The notes: generated by a model from the sequence alone, not told the origin. A DNA stretch of 64,000 nt from Gallintestinimicrobium propionicum (GCF_025567525.1 NZ_JAOQJY010000021.1:1-64000); one strand, 5' to 3'. Counted from the first letter of the stretch, positions 36,418 through 45,062 are shown. Made by a program: numbers and translations.

Positions 36418-36541
36418 GGACGCTTCTGCGTCCCTGCCTATATGCCGAGTTGCAAAAGCAACTCGGTAAAACCATCCGGAACTGTTTTCGCAAACACGCC
36501 GGGTTACGCAGTAACTCGCCGGAACTTCCGACGGAAGTTCC
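36418..36541. repeat. Array of four small hairpins between operon genes
   Basis: Four consecutive perfect or near-perfect hairpins lie in the 158-bp spacer. They are GGACGC/GCGTCC (36418-36433), CCGAGTTGC/GCAACTCGG (36445-36466), GGTTAC-GCA-GTAAC (36503-36515) and GGAACTTCC/GGAAGTTCC (36521-36541). The last abuts the stop of the upstream epimerase gene. They may protect or process the polycistronic mRNA, or be palindromic mobile units. Confidence 0.6.
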
Positions 36542-36544
36542 ATG

Positions 36545-37516
36545 TTATGCCCAATACATATTTCCTCTGTCCTCAAAGATCAGGGAATTCTTCAGGCATC
36601 CGATTGCCTTTAACAGTCCTTCCTTACCAGACATCAGGCTGTCTTCATGCTCGATGCTGATCGCATAGTCATAACCTGCAAGACGAAGTTCGGAAGCGAT
36701 CGCTTTCCAGTAATCTTCGCCATGACCGTAACCAACAGAGCGGAAGATCCAGGAACGGGTCAGTTCTTCGCTGTAATGCTGAGTATCCAGTACGCCGTTT
36801 ACTGCAGTGTTGATTGCATCCACTTTGGTGTCTTTTGCATGGAAATGGAAAATCGCATTTGCCTTGCCAAGCTCTCTGATTACTGCGATCAAATCCATTC
36901 CCTGCCAGATTAGGTGGCTGGGATCCAGGTTCGCGCCGATTTCCGGACCAACTGCCTCACGCAGCTTTAACAGGCTTCTTGTATTGTATACGCAGAAGCC
37001 GGGATGCAGCTCCAGTGCGATTTTATGTACGTTATGCGCTTTTGCAAAAGCAACCTTTTCTTTCCAGTAAGGAATCAGAACATCGTTCCACTGATATTCC
37101 AGAATCTCGGAAAAATCATCCGGCCAAGGACAGGTAACCCAGTTGGGTGTCTTGTCCTCCGGAGATCCGCCAGGGCAACCGGAAAACGTATTTACAACCG
37201 GAACACCAAGCTTTTCTGCCAACAGGATCGCATTGGTCAGATCCTCATCGAATTTCTTTGCAATCGCTTTATCAGGATGTACTGCATTCCCGTGTGCACT
37301 CAGTGCACTGATCTCCAAGCCATATTTGTGAATTGTGTCTAAAAACTCTTTCTGCTTATTTTCATCCGCCAGAAGCTCTGCCGCGTTGCAGTGCGCCGTT
37401 CCAGGGAAGCCGCCGCAACCGATCTCCACCATCTGTACGCCCTGTTCAGACAAAAATTTACATGCCGCATCCAGGGACATATCGCCCAAGGCAACCGTCA
37501 ATACTCCTAATTTCAT
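36545..37516 (-). CDS. Sugar phosphate isomerase/epimerase family protein
   Basis: This 323-residue TIM barrel of the xylose isomerase-like superfamily has metal-binding segments KIALELHPGFCVYN (Glu), GANLDPSHLIWQG (D-x-x-H), AIFHFHAKDTKV (His) and ISIEHEDSLM (Glu). The start is taken at MKLGVLTVALGD, nine nucleotides after AGGAGG; an ATG six bases earlier is too close to that site. It is the first gene of the sugar operon downstream of the AraC gene. Such proteins occur with Gfo/Idh/MocA dehydrogenases in pathways that oxidise a sugar and then isomerise or cleave the keto product. Confidence 0.9.
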   Translation of the reverse strand: MKLGVLTVALGDMSLDAACKFLSEQGVQMVEIGCGGFPGTAHCNAAELLADENKQKEFLDTIHKYGLEISALSAHGNAVHPDKAIAKKFDEDLTNAILLAEKLGVPVVNTFSGCPGGSPEDKTPNWVTCPWPDDFSEILEYQWNDVLIPYWKEKVAFAKAHNVHKIALELHPGFCVYNTRSLLKLREAVGPEIGANLDPSHLIWQGMDLIAVIRELGKANAIFHFHAKDTKVDAINTAVNGVLDTQHYSEELTRSWIFRSVGYGHGEDYWKAIASELRLAGYDYAISIEHEDSLMSGKEGLLKAIGCLKNSLIFEDRGNMYWA

Positions 37517-37666
37517 GTGCATTTTCCTCCTTTAGCATTGATCAGATTCGTCATTTTGTATTCATTTCCAACAATCACTGTTTTTATTTTGTTTCTATGC
37601 TACACATTTTAATGAATAAAACGAAAGAAAGATAGACCTCCTTTGCTACTCTCTCATACGATTCTG

Positions 37667-38614
37667 CTATTTCTTCTTTTCTTTTTCCGATTTTACATCC
37701 ACTGGATCTTCTTTTTTTATGGATCCGATTTCGAAGGTTTTGATTCCTTCACTTCTACCCGGACGCTTTGCACTCTTGCCCTCGGATTCCCGCACCGCTT
37801 CCATCGGTGTACATTGATAATACCGCCGGAACAATCTTCCGAAATGATTGTAATCCGAAAATCCGACCGCATCCGCAACCTCTGCCGCAGAATAATTTCC
37901 GCTTTTTAACAGATGCATGGCTTTCTTTAGACGCACCTCATTCATATACTGCAGCGGCGCCATCCCCATACTCTCCCGAAACAGATGGTTAAACCTGTCT
38001 TCGCTGACATGGATCAGTTCAGCCAGCTGTGCATTTGATATGCTGTCCGTATAATTTTCCTCAATATAATGGACAACCGTGTTCAGGCGCTCCAGATTTT
38101 TCCGACGCTTTAAGCTCTCTTTATCCGTCAGCATCTGTTCTGCGTAGCGGCGCACCAGATAAGCGATCAGCTGCAGCAATGCTCCCTTACAGGCAAGCTT
38201 CCAGCCAAGGCTTCTTTCATTCTGTTCCTGATAGATCAGGCTCATGAGCTCCTGTATCTTTGTATCTGCACAGATCATTGGCTGAAACAAAATATTTTTT
38301 TCCGCTACCTGCGCAGACAGCTCGTCCAGCTCAAAAATAACAACCAGCACCTCTACCGGGGTTCCGTTGCAAAAACCGGCATGCAGGACATTGCTGTTAA
38401 TGACAGCAAGATCGCCTTGTCGAAAGGTATACCTGGTCTGATTGAGCAAAATATCCGTCTCCCCATGTACAACGTAATGCAGCTCAATGTGCTCATGCCA
38501 GTGTGTGTGGAAATACTGGCATTTGTCCTGAACCCGGTTCATAAATACTTCGATTGGAAACTCTTTATCGCTGATAATTTTCTGTTCATAAAATTGCAGC
38601 TGCTGCGATGACAT
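37667..38614 (-). CDS. AraC-family transcriptional regulator
   Basis: A 315-residue regulator with an N-terminal cupin sensor (YFHTHWHEHIELHYVVHG) and a C-terminal double helix-turn-helix (ISNAQLAELIHVSEDRFNHL and SAAEVADAVGFSDYNHFGRLF). The C-terminal tail is lysine-rich and probably disordered. The start MSSQQLQFYE follows AAGGAG by seven nucleotides. It lies directly upstream of the epimerase and oxidoreductase genes on the same strand, so it very likely senses their substrate. Confidence 0.92.
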   Translation of the reverse strand: MSSQQLQFYEQKIISDKEFPIEVFMNRVQDKCQYFHTHWHEHIELHYVVHGETDILLNQTRYTFRQGDLAVINSNVLHAGFCNGTPVEVLVVIFELDELSAQVAEKNILFQPMICADTKIQELMSLIYQEQNERSLGWKLACKGALLQLIAYLVRRYAEQMLTDKESLKRRKNLERLNTVVHYIEENYTDSISNAQLAELIHVSEDRFNHLFRESMGMAPLQYMNEVRLKKAMHLLKSGNYSAAEVADAVGFSDYNHFGRLFRRYYQCTPMEAVRESEGKSAKRPGRSEGIKTFEIGSIKKEDPVDVKSEKEKKK

Positions 38615-38735
38615 TGAAATTCTCCTTTTTGTACTTTCTCCCACTCTGTACTCATGCTACAATATATCGATGATACTGATATCCGTCGGTCAAACTACAC
38701 ACTCGTTTAAAAATCTTTACAGAAATGGAGAACCT

Positions 38736-39650
38736 ATGAATCCACTTTGTAAACCCTCTGGCAAAACAGCTTGCCAACCGCTCCTGATCGGCTCCCATGT
38801 GGGCATGAGCGGAACATCTATGATGGACGGTTCCGTCCAGGAAGCGCTTTCCTACGGAGCCAATACCTTTATGCTTTATACCGGCGCGCCGCAGAACACA
38901 CGACGTAAACCGGTGGATGAGCTCTGCATCCCACAGGCAAAGGAACGGATGCGCCAGAACAATATTACCCGCTTCGTCGTCCACGCCCCTTATATCATCA
39001 ATCTCGCCAATACCGTAAAACCGGAGGTCTTTTCCCTCGCGGTTGAATTTCTCGCAAAGGAAATCGAGCGGACAGAAGCGATGGGCAGCGACGTGCTCAT
39101 CCTGCATCCCGGTTCCCACGTCGGCGCTGGAACGGACGCTGGAATCCATCAGATCATCGAAGGCTTAAACGAAGTGCTTTCCCAGCCTTCTCCGGTCCGC
39201 ATCGCACTGGAAACAATGGCAGGCAAAGGCTCCGAAATCGGCAAACGCTTTGAAGAACTGGCTGCAATCTATGACGGTGTCCGTTTTCCTGACCGGCTGC
39301 GCGTCTGCTTCGACACCTGCCACGTCCACGACGCAGGATATGATCTCACAGCAAATCCTGATCTCGTCCTGGACGAGTTTGACAAAACCCTCGGCAAGGA
39401 TCAGATCGCAGTTTTCCATATCAACGACAGCAAGAACGAAAAGGGAGCCGCCAAAGACCGACATGCCAATCTCGGTGTCGGTCAGATCGGGTTTGCACCG
39501 CTGTACCATATCGTCCATCATCCTGATTTTTTGACTATCCCCAAAATCCTCGAAACGCCCTGGTATCCTGACCCGCAGAATCCAAAAAAGCTGCTGCCGC
39601 CATACCGCCGGGAAATCGCGTGGCTGCGCGCCGGACGGATAGACGCATAG
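38736..39650 (+). CDS. nfo: Endonuclease IV (deoxyribonuclease IV)
   Basis: A 304-residue zinc-dependent AP endonuclease that nicks DNA 5' of abasic sites in base-excision repair. Metal-ligand motifs are complete: SHVGMSG, ILHPGSHVG, ALETMAGKGSEIG, CFDTCHVHDAGYD and FHINDSKNEKG...RHANLG. The start MNPLCKPSG follows GGAG by five nucleotides. The gene points at the DNA repair operon on the opposite strand, with only 2 bp between the two stop codons and no terminator, so transcripts must overlap. Confidence 0.96.
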   Translation: MNPLCKPSGKTACQPLLIGSHVGMSGTSMMDGSVQEALSYGANTFMLYTGAPQNTRRKPVDELCIPQAKERMRQNNITRFVVHAPYIINLANTVKPEVFSLAVEFLAKEIERTEAMGSDVLILHPGSHVGAGTDAGIHQIIEGLNEVLSQPSPVRIALETMAGKGSEIGKRFEELAAIYDGVRFPDRLRVCFDTCHVHDAGYDLTANPDLVLDEFDKTLGKDQIAVFHINDSKNEKGAAKDRHANLGVGQIGFAPLYHIVHHPDFLTIPKILETPWYPDPQNPKKLLPPYRREIAWLRAGRIDA

Positions 39651-39652
39651 TC

Positions 39653-42046
39653 CTATAACCAGTCGTTCCAGAACTTCTCCACCCGGCTTCCGATGCTCTC
39701 TCCCCGGACGACCTCAAACTGCTCCCACTCCCGTGGAAACAGCCTGCGGTAGCCCGGCGTCAGGAACCGGTCGTCCAAAAGCGCCACGATTCCGACATCA
39801 TCCGCTGTCCGGATAACCCTGCCTGCCGCCTGAAGCACTTTGTTCATGCCAGGGTACCGGTAGGCATAGTCAAAACCATTTTCTCCGTTTTCTTCGAAAT
39901 ATCCCCGAATAATCTCCCGTTCCGTGCAGACCTGCGGCAGTCCGGTTCCTACAATCAGCGCGCCGATCAGGCTGTCCTCCTTTAAATCGATCCCCTCGGA
40001 AAAAATCCCACCCAGCACGCAAAAGCCAACCAGACTGCTTTCTTCCTCCACTTCGATTTCCATATGGATAATATCGGACAGGTTCATTCCGGGATTTCCC
40101 TCAAAGCGCTGCAAAAACGCCTCCCTCTCAGCCTCATCCATATGCTCGGTCTGTACCAGGCACTCTGTATCGTCTTTTACCGCATAACACCTCAGATAAC
40201 GCTCATACACCTGCTGCAAAAAGACGTGTGATGGAAAAAAAACCATATAATTTCCATGCCGCTGCGACACGGTTTGATGAATGTAATTCGCGATTTTATC
40301 GTATTCCCGGTCGGAACGCCTCGTATAACGGCTGGTCACATCCTCCGCCAGAAACAGCCCCTTTTTCTCCGGCGAAAAAACGGACTTCGCGTAGACCTCA
40401 TAATCCTCTGCCTCTCCGCCCAGAAGCTTTTTATAATACTGGATCGGAAGCAGAGTCGCGGAAAACAACACACTGCTGACGGAACGCTGCAGACACTCCT
40501 TGAGGTTCGTCGACGGGTCAACATTGAACAGTCGCAACAAAAAGCGTCCATCTTCATCCAGCTTTGTATACACAACATATTTCTGATCCAGCAGCTCATA
40601 AATCTGCAGAAAATGACTGATTTCAAAATAAAAGTCCAGAATCTCCCGCCGAACCGGGCTGTCATCGTGATTTTCGAGATAGTCTTCCATACAGGGCGAC
40701 AACCGCAAAAGTGCCTGTACGAACGCATCTATCTCCACCACGATACACCAGTCCCCGCATTCGCGTTTCAGGAAAAGCAGCTCACGATTGCACTTATCCA
40801 AAAGCTTCTCCATGCGAGGAGAAAATGCCTTCACAGTCTTTTTCAAGGTCAAGAAATCTTCTTTATATAACTGAGCGCTGTACATTTCCCGACCACGCTC
40901 CAAAAGATTATGCGCTTCATCAATCAGAAACAGATACTGCTCTCTGCCTGCACCTTCTCCGAAAAAGCGCCGCAGATAGACATGCGGATCAAAGACATAA
41001 TTGTAATCGCACAAAATACCATCGGAAAACAGGCTCATATCCAGCCCCAGCTCAAAGGGGCAAACCTTATATTTCTGAGCACAGGCCTCGATTTCTTCCC
41101 GGCTGTAATGCTCCTTTGTCGTCATCAATTCAAAAATCGCATCGTTGATCCGGTCAAAATGTCCCTTTGCATAAGGACAGGAGTCCGGATTGCATTCCGA
41201 TTCTTCCATAAAGCAGATTTTATCCCGTGCCGTCAGCACCACCGTCTTAAAATGTAATCCGCGCTCCCGCAAAAGGTCGAACGTACGATCCGCGACTGTC
41301 CGGGCAATCGTCTTCGCTGTCAAATAAAAAATCCGATCCGCCTTTCCTTCCCCGACTGCCTTGACTGCCGGAAACACCGTCGAAATCGTCTTACCCGCCC
41401 CGGTCGGTGCTTCGATAAACAGTTTTCTGCTGTGGCAGATCGTATGATAAACATGCGTGACCAGCTCTTTTTGTCCCTCCCGGTACGGGAACGGAAAAGA
41501 CAGGCTGTGAATGGAATCCTGACGAAGTTTCTTCCAGGCAATGTCTGCATCTGACCACTTCCGATATTCCTGCAGCAAACTGTCAAACCATTCTTCCAGG
41601 TCTGACATCTCATACACAAACTTGAAATAGCGGATTTCTTCTGTCTCTATGTTGCAGTAGGTCATACTGACCTCCATCCGCTCTTTTCCATGCTCCTGCC
41701 CATACATCCAGGCATAGCATTTTGCCTGGGCCAAATGCACCGGATTCGGCTCCTTCATCCGGGACAAATCCCGATACGTCCCCTTGATCTCGTCAACTGC
41801 AACGGGATCGGAATCGATAATCCCATCTGCCCTGCCCTCTACGACAAGATCATATTCCCCGCAGTCTCTGCGGTAACGCAGCATAACCTCTGCATGGTAA
41901 CTGGAACCCATCTTTTTCTGGATCATGCGGTGAATTCGGCTTCCCTCCGCCATAGCGTCGTCCGGGGCAGATTTTTTGCGATTGTCAATATCCCCTGTGC
42001 GAAGCAAAAACTCCACCAGTCCTCTTACTGAAACCTTGATCTCCAC
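39653..42046 (-). CDS. XPD/DinG-type DNA helicase with N-terminal PD-(D/E)XK nuclease domain
   Basis: This 797-residue protein joins a nuclease-like domain (1 to about 170) to an iron-sulfur superfamily-2 helicase. The N-terminus has the RecB/Cas4 pattern: His39, GRADG with Asp74, AVDEIKG with Asp85, Glu86 and Lys88, and Gln107. The helicase has Walker A IEAPTGAGKT (211-220), four or five cysteines between 278 and 329 expected to hold a 4Fe-4S cluster, DEAH at 376-379 and a C-terminal motif QAAGRVIRT. It is the third gene of the LexA-boxed operon. The likely role is unwinding and processing of damaged DNA. It differs from DinG of Enterobacteria by the nuclease-like front. Confidence 0.88.
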   Translation of the reverse strand: MEIKVSVRGLVEFLLRTGDIDNRKKSAPDDAMAEGSRIHRMIQKKMGSSYHAEVMLRYRRDCGEYDLVVEGRADGIIDSDPVAVDEIKGTYRDLSRMKEPNPVHLAQAKCYAWMYGQEHGKERMEVSMTYCNIETEEIRYFKFVYEMSDLEEWFDSLLQEYRKWSDADIAWKKLRQDSIHSLSFPFPYREGQKELVTHVYHTICHSRKLFIEAPTGAGKTISTVFPAVKAVGEGKADRIFYLTAKTIARTVADRTFDLLRERGLHFKTVVLTARDKICFMEESECNPDSCPYAKGHFDRINDAIFELMTTKEHYSREEIEACAQKYKVCPFELGLDMSLFSDGILCDYNYVFDPHVYLRRFFGEGAGREQYLFLIDEAHNLLERGREMYSAQLYKEDFLTLKKTVKAFSPRMEKLLDKCNRELLFLKRECGDWCIVVEIDAFVQALLRLSPCMEDYLENHDDSPVRREILDFYFEISHFLQIYELLDQKYVVYTKLDEDGRFLLRLFNVDPSTNLKECLQRSVSSVLFSATLLPIQYYKKLLGGEAEDYEVYAKSVFSPEKKGLFLAEDVTSRYTRRSDREYDKIANYIHQTVSQRHGNYMVFFPSHVFLQQVYERYLRCYAVKDDTECLVQTEHMDEAEREAFLQRFEGNPGMNLSDIIHMEIEVEEESSLVGFCVLGGIFSEGIDLKEDSLIGALIVGTGLPQVCTEREIIRGYFEENGENGFDYAYRYPGMNKVLQAAGRVIRTADDVGIVALLDDRFLTPGYRRLFPREWEQFEVVRGESIGSRVEKFWNDWL

Positions 42047-42074
42047 GACACTGTATCCTCCACATGCTTTTGCC

Positions 42075-42857
42075 TTATTTTTTCTGAAATTCCGTCATGT
42101 GCATCCGATACTTTAACGGCACCAGCTGTTGCTGCAAGGGTTGATTTTGCCGCTCAAGGATTGAAAGGGACCGACAAAAGCTCTGAAACAGCACTTCGAT
42201 CTCCTGTTCGTTCTCATCCTTCTGCTGTCCGGCCTGCTGCAGTGTATCCAACTCCTGCTTTGAAAGCTTTGCCAAAAACCACGCCTTTCCTGCCGGATGG
42301 ATTCCTGCTGCTGCCCTGCGTTCATCCAGAATCACAAAATTCTCCAACGGGAAACGGTCTGCAAAATGCGGCATAACAAACGCAAGAACGTCTGCATCCG
42401 GCGCAATCTCCCCATATAAAATTCCGCCGGTGATCTCCTGAAACCGAAGAAACTGAAGCACTCTTTCCCGCACCCTGTGTACACTCCGGCTCAGTGCAAA
42501 CACCCGATGGATACATGGCTCTGCAAGTGCCTGTAAAAGCGGTCCCCGGATCCGACCGGACAGACCAGCTGCAACCGTCTCATAAACTGCCTGACTCTTG
42601 TCGGCTTCCTCTGACGCCAGCGCATAGCTGATCGCTTCCCACGCCTGCTCTCCGAAACGTCTCCGCAGGGTTCGTGCTACCTTCGCCGCGCACTCTGCAT
42701 CCGGCATTACCTCCCGGTACTGGGCAAACAGACATAAATCCGACGCACCTGTTTGAATTTTAACACGTTTGCCGCAAAGCTTCCATTCATAAATCCGATA
42801 AATTGCAGTAAGTATCCCTTCGACCGAGTTCTCGCATATCAGAATCAGCTCTTCCAT
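42075..42857 (-). CDS. TIGR03915-family putative DNA repair/metabolism protein (DUF4130)
   Basis: This protein of about 260 residues belongs to the TIGR03915 group, which usually sits next to the TIGR03916 radical SAM protein, as here. It begins MEELILICENSVEGILTAI and ends in a region rich in Gln and basic residues with YRMHMTEFQKK. Its chemistry is not known from motifs. A longer frame starts at a GTG (42956) overlapping the upstream stop, with a good GGAGGGG site; the extra 33 residues look non-conserved, so I prefer the internal ATG, though coupling from the GTG is possible. Because it lies between two DNA-acting proteins under SOS-like control, a role in damage processing is likely. Confidence 0.82.
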   Translation of the reverse strand: MEELILICENSVEGILTAIYRIYEWKLCGKRVKIQTGASDLCLFAQYREVMPDAECAAKVARTLRRRFGEQAWEAISYALASEEADKSQAVYETVAAGLSGRIRGPLLQALAEPCIHRVFALSRSVHRVRERVLQFLRFQEITGGILYGEIAPDADVLAFVMPHFADRFPLENFVILDERRAAAGIHPAGKAWFLAKLSKQELDTLQQAGQQKDENEQEIEVLFQSFCRSLSILERQNQPLQQQLVPLKYRMHMTEFQKK

Positions 42858-42952
42858 TTCGTTTTCCCCCACATCAGATTCGGTCAGACCATCATCTCCT
42901 TCCCCATACAGGGCTTTTCGGCTCGCAGCGCTTCTCTCCCCGGTTCTCGGTT

Positions 42953-44302
42953 TCACCCCGCTGCACCCCTCCAGGCGCTTTCCGGCTGTACCAGCTGCTT
43001 CCCATCGTAGCCGAAGTTCCGATCATCAAATAAAGACAGCTGCTGATACGTTACACCATCCTTGTCGAACGGGAGATTTTCCCGGATGCCGAGAAGCTGC
43101 CGCGTAATAAAGTTTTCCTCAATTCGAAGTGGATACATCTGTCTGCCGTTGCAAGTGATAAAATAAATCGCACGCTTCAAAACGACACCAATCTTTTTCA
43201 GATGCTGATACTCCAGACGGCTGCTTCTGCGCGCCTGAACAATCCTGCGGGCACTTTTGACACCGATCCCGGGCACGCGCAAAAGCTCTTCATAGGAAGC
43301 GCAGTTGACCTCCACAGGGAACTGTTCCAGATGCCGCAGCGCCCAGTCTGCCTTCGGGTCTAAAAACAGATTAAAGTCCGGATTCTTCTCGCTTAAAAGC
43401 TCTCCTGCCTCAAAGCCGTAAAAACGAAGCAGCCAATCTGCCTGATACAGCCGGTGTTCCCGCAGAAGCGGCGGACCTCCCTGCAGCGCCGGGAGGTCTT
43501 TATCCTCATTGACTTTTACAAATGCGGAATAGAATACTCGTTTTAAATCGAATTTGCGATACAGGCTCTCTGCCACAGACAAAATTTCATAATCATGCTC
43601 CGGTGTCGCGCCGATAATCATCTGCGTAGACTGTCCAGCCGGAACAAATTCCGGGGCGTGCCGGTAAAGCGCCACCTCCTGTTTGCTCACAGAAATCCCG
43701 TTCTGAATCTGCCGCATCGGTGTCAGGATCGTCTTGCGGTGCTTGTTCGGTGCAAGGCGCGATAAGCCCTCCGCCGTCGGGAGCTCCAGATTGATACTCA
43801 TGCGGTCCGCCAAAAATCCCGTCAGCCGGATCAGCTCCGGATCCGCCCCCGGAATCGCTTTGACATGGATATAGCCCTGGAAATGATACTGCGTGCGCAG
43901 TTTATAAATCGTCTGATACAAAAGCCCCATCGTCACATTCGGATTCTGTATAATCCCGGAGCTTAGGAAAAGTCCTTCGATATAATTACGGCGATAAAAC
44001 TCGATCGTCAGGCGACAGACTTCATCCGGCGTAAACGACGCCCGCGGCACGTCGTTGGAACGCCGGTTCTGACAGTATTTGCAATCATAAATACATTCGT
44101 TGGTAAACAGAATCTTCAGCAGGCTGATGCATCTGCCATCCGCTGAAAAGCTGTGACAGATTCCCGCGTTTACCGTGTTGCCGATCCCTTTTCCATCACC
44201 CCGGCGATTGCTCCCACTGCTCGTACAGGCAACGTCATATTTCGCCGCATCGCTCAGAATATTCAGCTTCTCCATCAGGGACATTTCCTGCATGATCCTC
44301 AT
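42953..44302 (-). CDS. TIGR03916-family radical SAM putative DNA modification/repair protein
   Basis: This 449-residue radical SAM enzyme has the 4Fe-4S motif ECIYDCKYC (C-x3-C-x2-C). A C-terminal helix-hairpin-helix DNA-binding motif is also present (LRVPGIGVKSARRIVQARR). The combination of radical chemistry with a DNA-binding motif suggests action on a nucleobase or DNA backbone, as in spore photoproduct lyase, but it is a different family. The start MRIMQEMSLMEKLNILSDA follows GGAG by six nucleotides. It is the first gene of the operon with the TIGR03915 protein and the nuclease-helicase, and two LexA-like boxes lie in its promoter. Confidence 0.88.
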   Translation of the reverse strand: MRIMQEMSLMEKLNILSDAAKYDVACTSSGSNRRGDGKGIGNTVNAGICHSFSADGRCISLLKILFTNECIYDCKYCQNRRSNDVPRASFTPDEVCRLTIEFYRRNYIEGLFLSSGIIQNPNVTMGLLYQTIYKLRTQYHFQGYIHVKAIPGADPELIRLTGFLADRMSINLELPTAEGLSRLAPNKHRKTILTPMRQIQNGISVSKQEVALYRHAPEFVPAGQSTQMIIGATPEHDYEILSVAESLYRKFDLKRVFYSAFVKVNEDKDLPALQGGPPLLREHRLYQADWLLRFYGFEAGELLSEKNPDFNLFLDPKADWALRHLEQFPVEVNCASYEELLRVPGIGVKSARRIVQARRSSRLEYQHLKKIGVVLKRAIYFITCNGRQMYPLRIEENFITRQLLGIRENLPFDKDGVTYQQLSLFDDRNFGYDGKQLVQPESAWRGAAG

Positions 44303-44352
44303 CCTGTACTCCATTCCGCAGACAGAGGTTCCTGAATTTTGTTTGATTTGCT

Positions 44353-44366
44353 CGAACGTTTGTTCT
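44353..44366 (-). promoter_or_regulatory. LexA-like box 1
   Basis: On the minus strand AGAACAAACGTTCG matches the Gram-positive LexA consensus CGAACRNRYGTTYG at 13 of 14 positions, including a perfect GAAC-N4-GTTC core. It lies just downstream of the predicted transcription start of the DNA repair operon. Confidence 0.7.
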
Positions 44367-44378
44367 GTCTGTGGTTTT

Positions 44379-44407
44379 ATGATAGTACGTATGTTCGATT
44401 TATGCAA
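44379..44407 (-). promoter_or_regulatory. Promoter of the radical SAM/TIGR03915/helicase operon
   Basis: TTGCAT (-35, 44402-44407) and TATCAT (-10, 44379-44384) are spaced by exactly 17 bp. The -35 overlaps the last codons of the upstream cysteine-cluster gene. LexA-like box 2 occupies the spacer. Confidence 0.6.
44384..44397 (-). promoter_or_regulatory. LexA-like box 2
   Basis: CGAACATACGTACT matches the LexA consensus at 12 of 14 positions. It lies between the -35 and -10 boxes, 31 bp from box 1 (about three helical turns), an ideal place for repression. Confidence 0.55.
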
Positions 44408-45062
44408 GCACTTTTTGTGCTTTTTTTAGACGTTCTGAGAACTGATCGTAAAAATTCTGTTCTGCATCCCAGCCCCGGAAATAAAATTCCTGCAAAATGT
44501 ATCGATTGATCCTCTGCGCTGCCTCCATATCGGACTGCTGCATCAGGCGATCCTGCAGCCTGCGCACAAAAAAATGCCAGTCCGCCACAAACGTCTCATA
44601 ACGACCAAATTCCGGCATATCGATCCATTTGCGAATTTTCTGCTTTGTGCGGTTTTCCCTGCTGCACTCTTTTGTCTGTAAAAAATATCGGAAGCTCCCG
44701 TTTTCATAAAAACGTCCCAGCGGAAACAGCCGGCAAATGCCCGGGCGGAACGGATGGATGCTGCAGCGTCCTTTTTCGTTCAAATATACGCACTGCTCCT
44801 TTTCCCCCGCCATTTTCAGGTTCGGCAAAATTACACCGTCCTGTACATGCAGATCCAGACTTTCGTCCAGAAGCTGTTCAAAGCTTTTGCCGCGTCCCTG
44901 CATCAGCTGCCAGACGTCCAGCGGGTCTAAAATAATCGTATCCCCCATCTGACAGCAGCAATCGCAGCACCCCTCGCAGTCCTGACAGCCGACCTTCGCA
45001 AGATCTCCCGCTGTATACAGTTTTCCATCCGAAATTTCATCCAGATCGATATTGCGCAGCAT
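44400..45062 (-). CDS. YkgJ-family cysteine cluster protein
   Basis: A 220-residue cytosolic protein with the CxxCxxCC-rich metal-binding signature CQDCEGCCDCCCQMGDT at residues about 26-42. Further cysteines follow in the PGICRLFPLG segment, a pattern known for putative zinc or iron-sulfur binding proteins of the YkgJ/UPF0153 group. Function is not established. The start MLRNIDLDEI follows GGGAGG by eight nucleotides. Its final codons overlap the promoter of the downstream repair operon, so read-through could also feed that operon. Confidence 0.85.
   Translation of the reverse strand: MLRNIDLDEISDGKLYTAGDLAKVGCQDCEGCCDCCCQMGDTIILDPLDVWQLMQGRGKSFEQLLDESLDLHVQDGVILPNLKMAGEKEQCVYLNEKGRCSIHPFRPGICRLFPLGRFYENGSFRYFLQTKECSRENRTKQKIRKWIDMPEFGRYETFVADWHFFVRRLQDRLMQQSDMEAAQRINRYILQEFYFRGWDAEQNFYDQFSERLKKAQKVLA

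Noticed and set aside
42858..42956. N-terminal extension of the TIGR03915 gene from a GTG overlapping the upstream stop
   Set aside because: Although a GGAGGGG site precedes it, the added residues look unlike the family start. Kept as an alternative, not as the main call.
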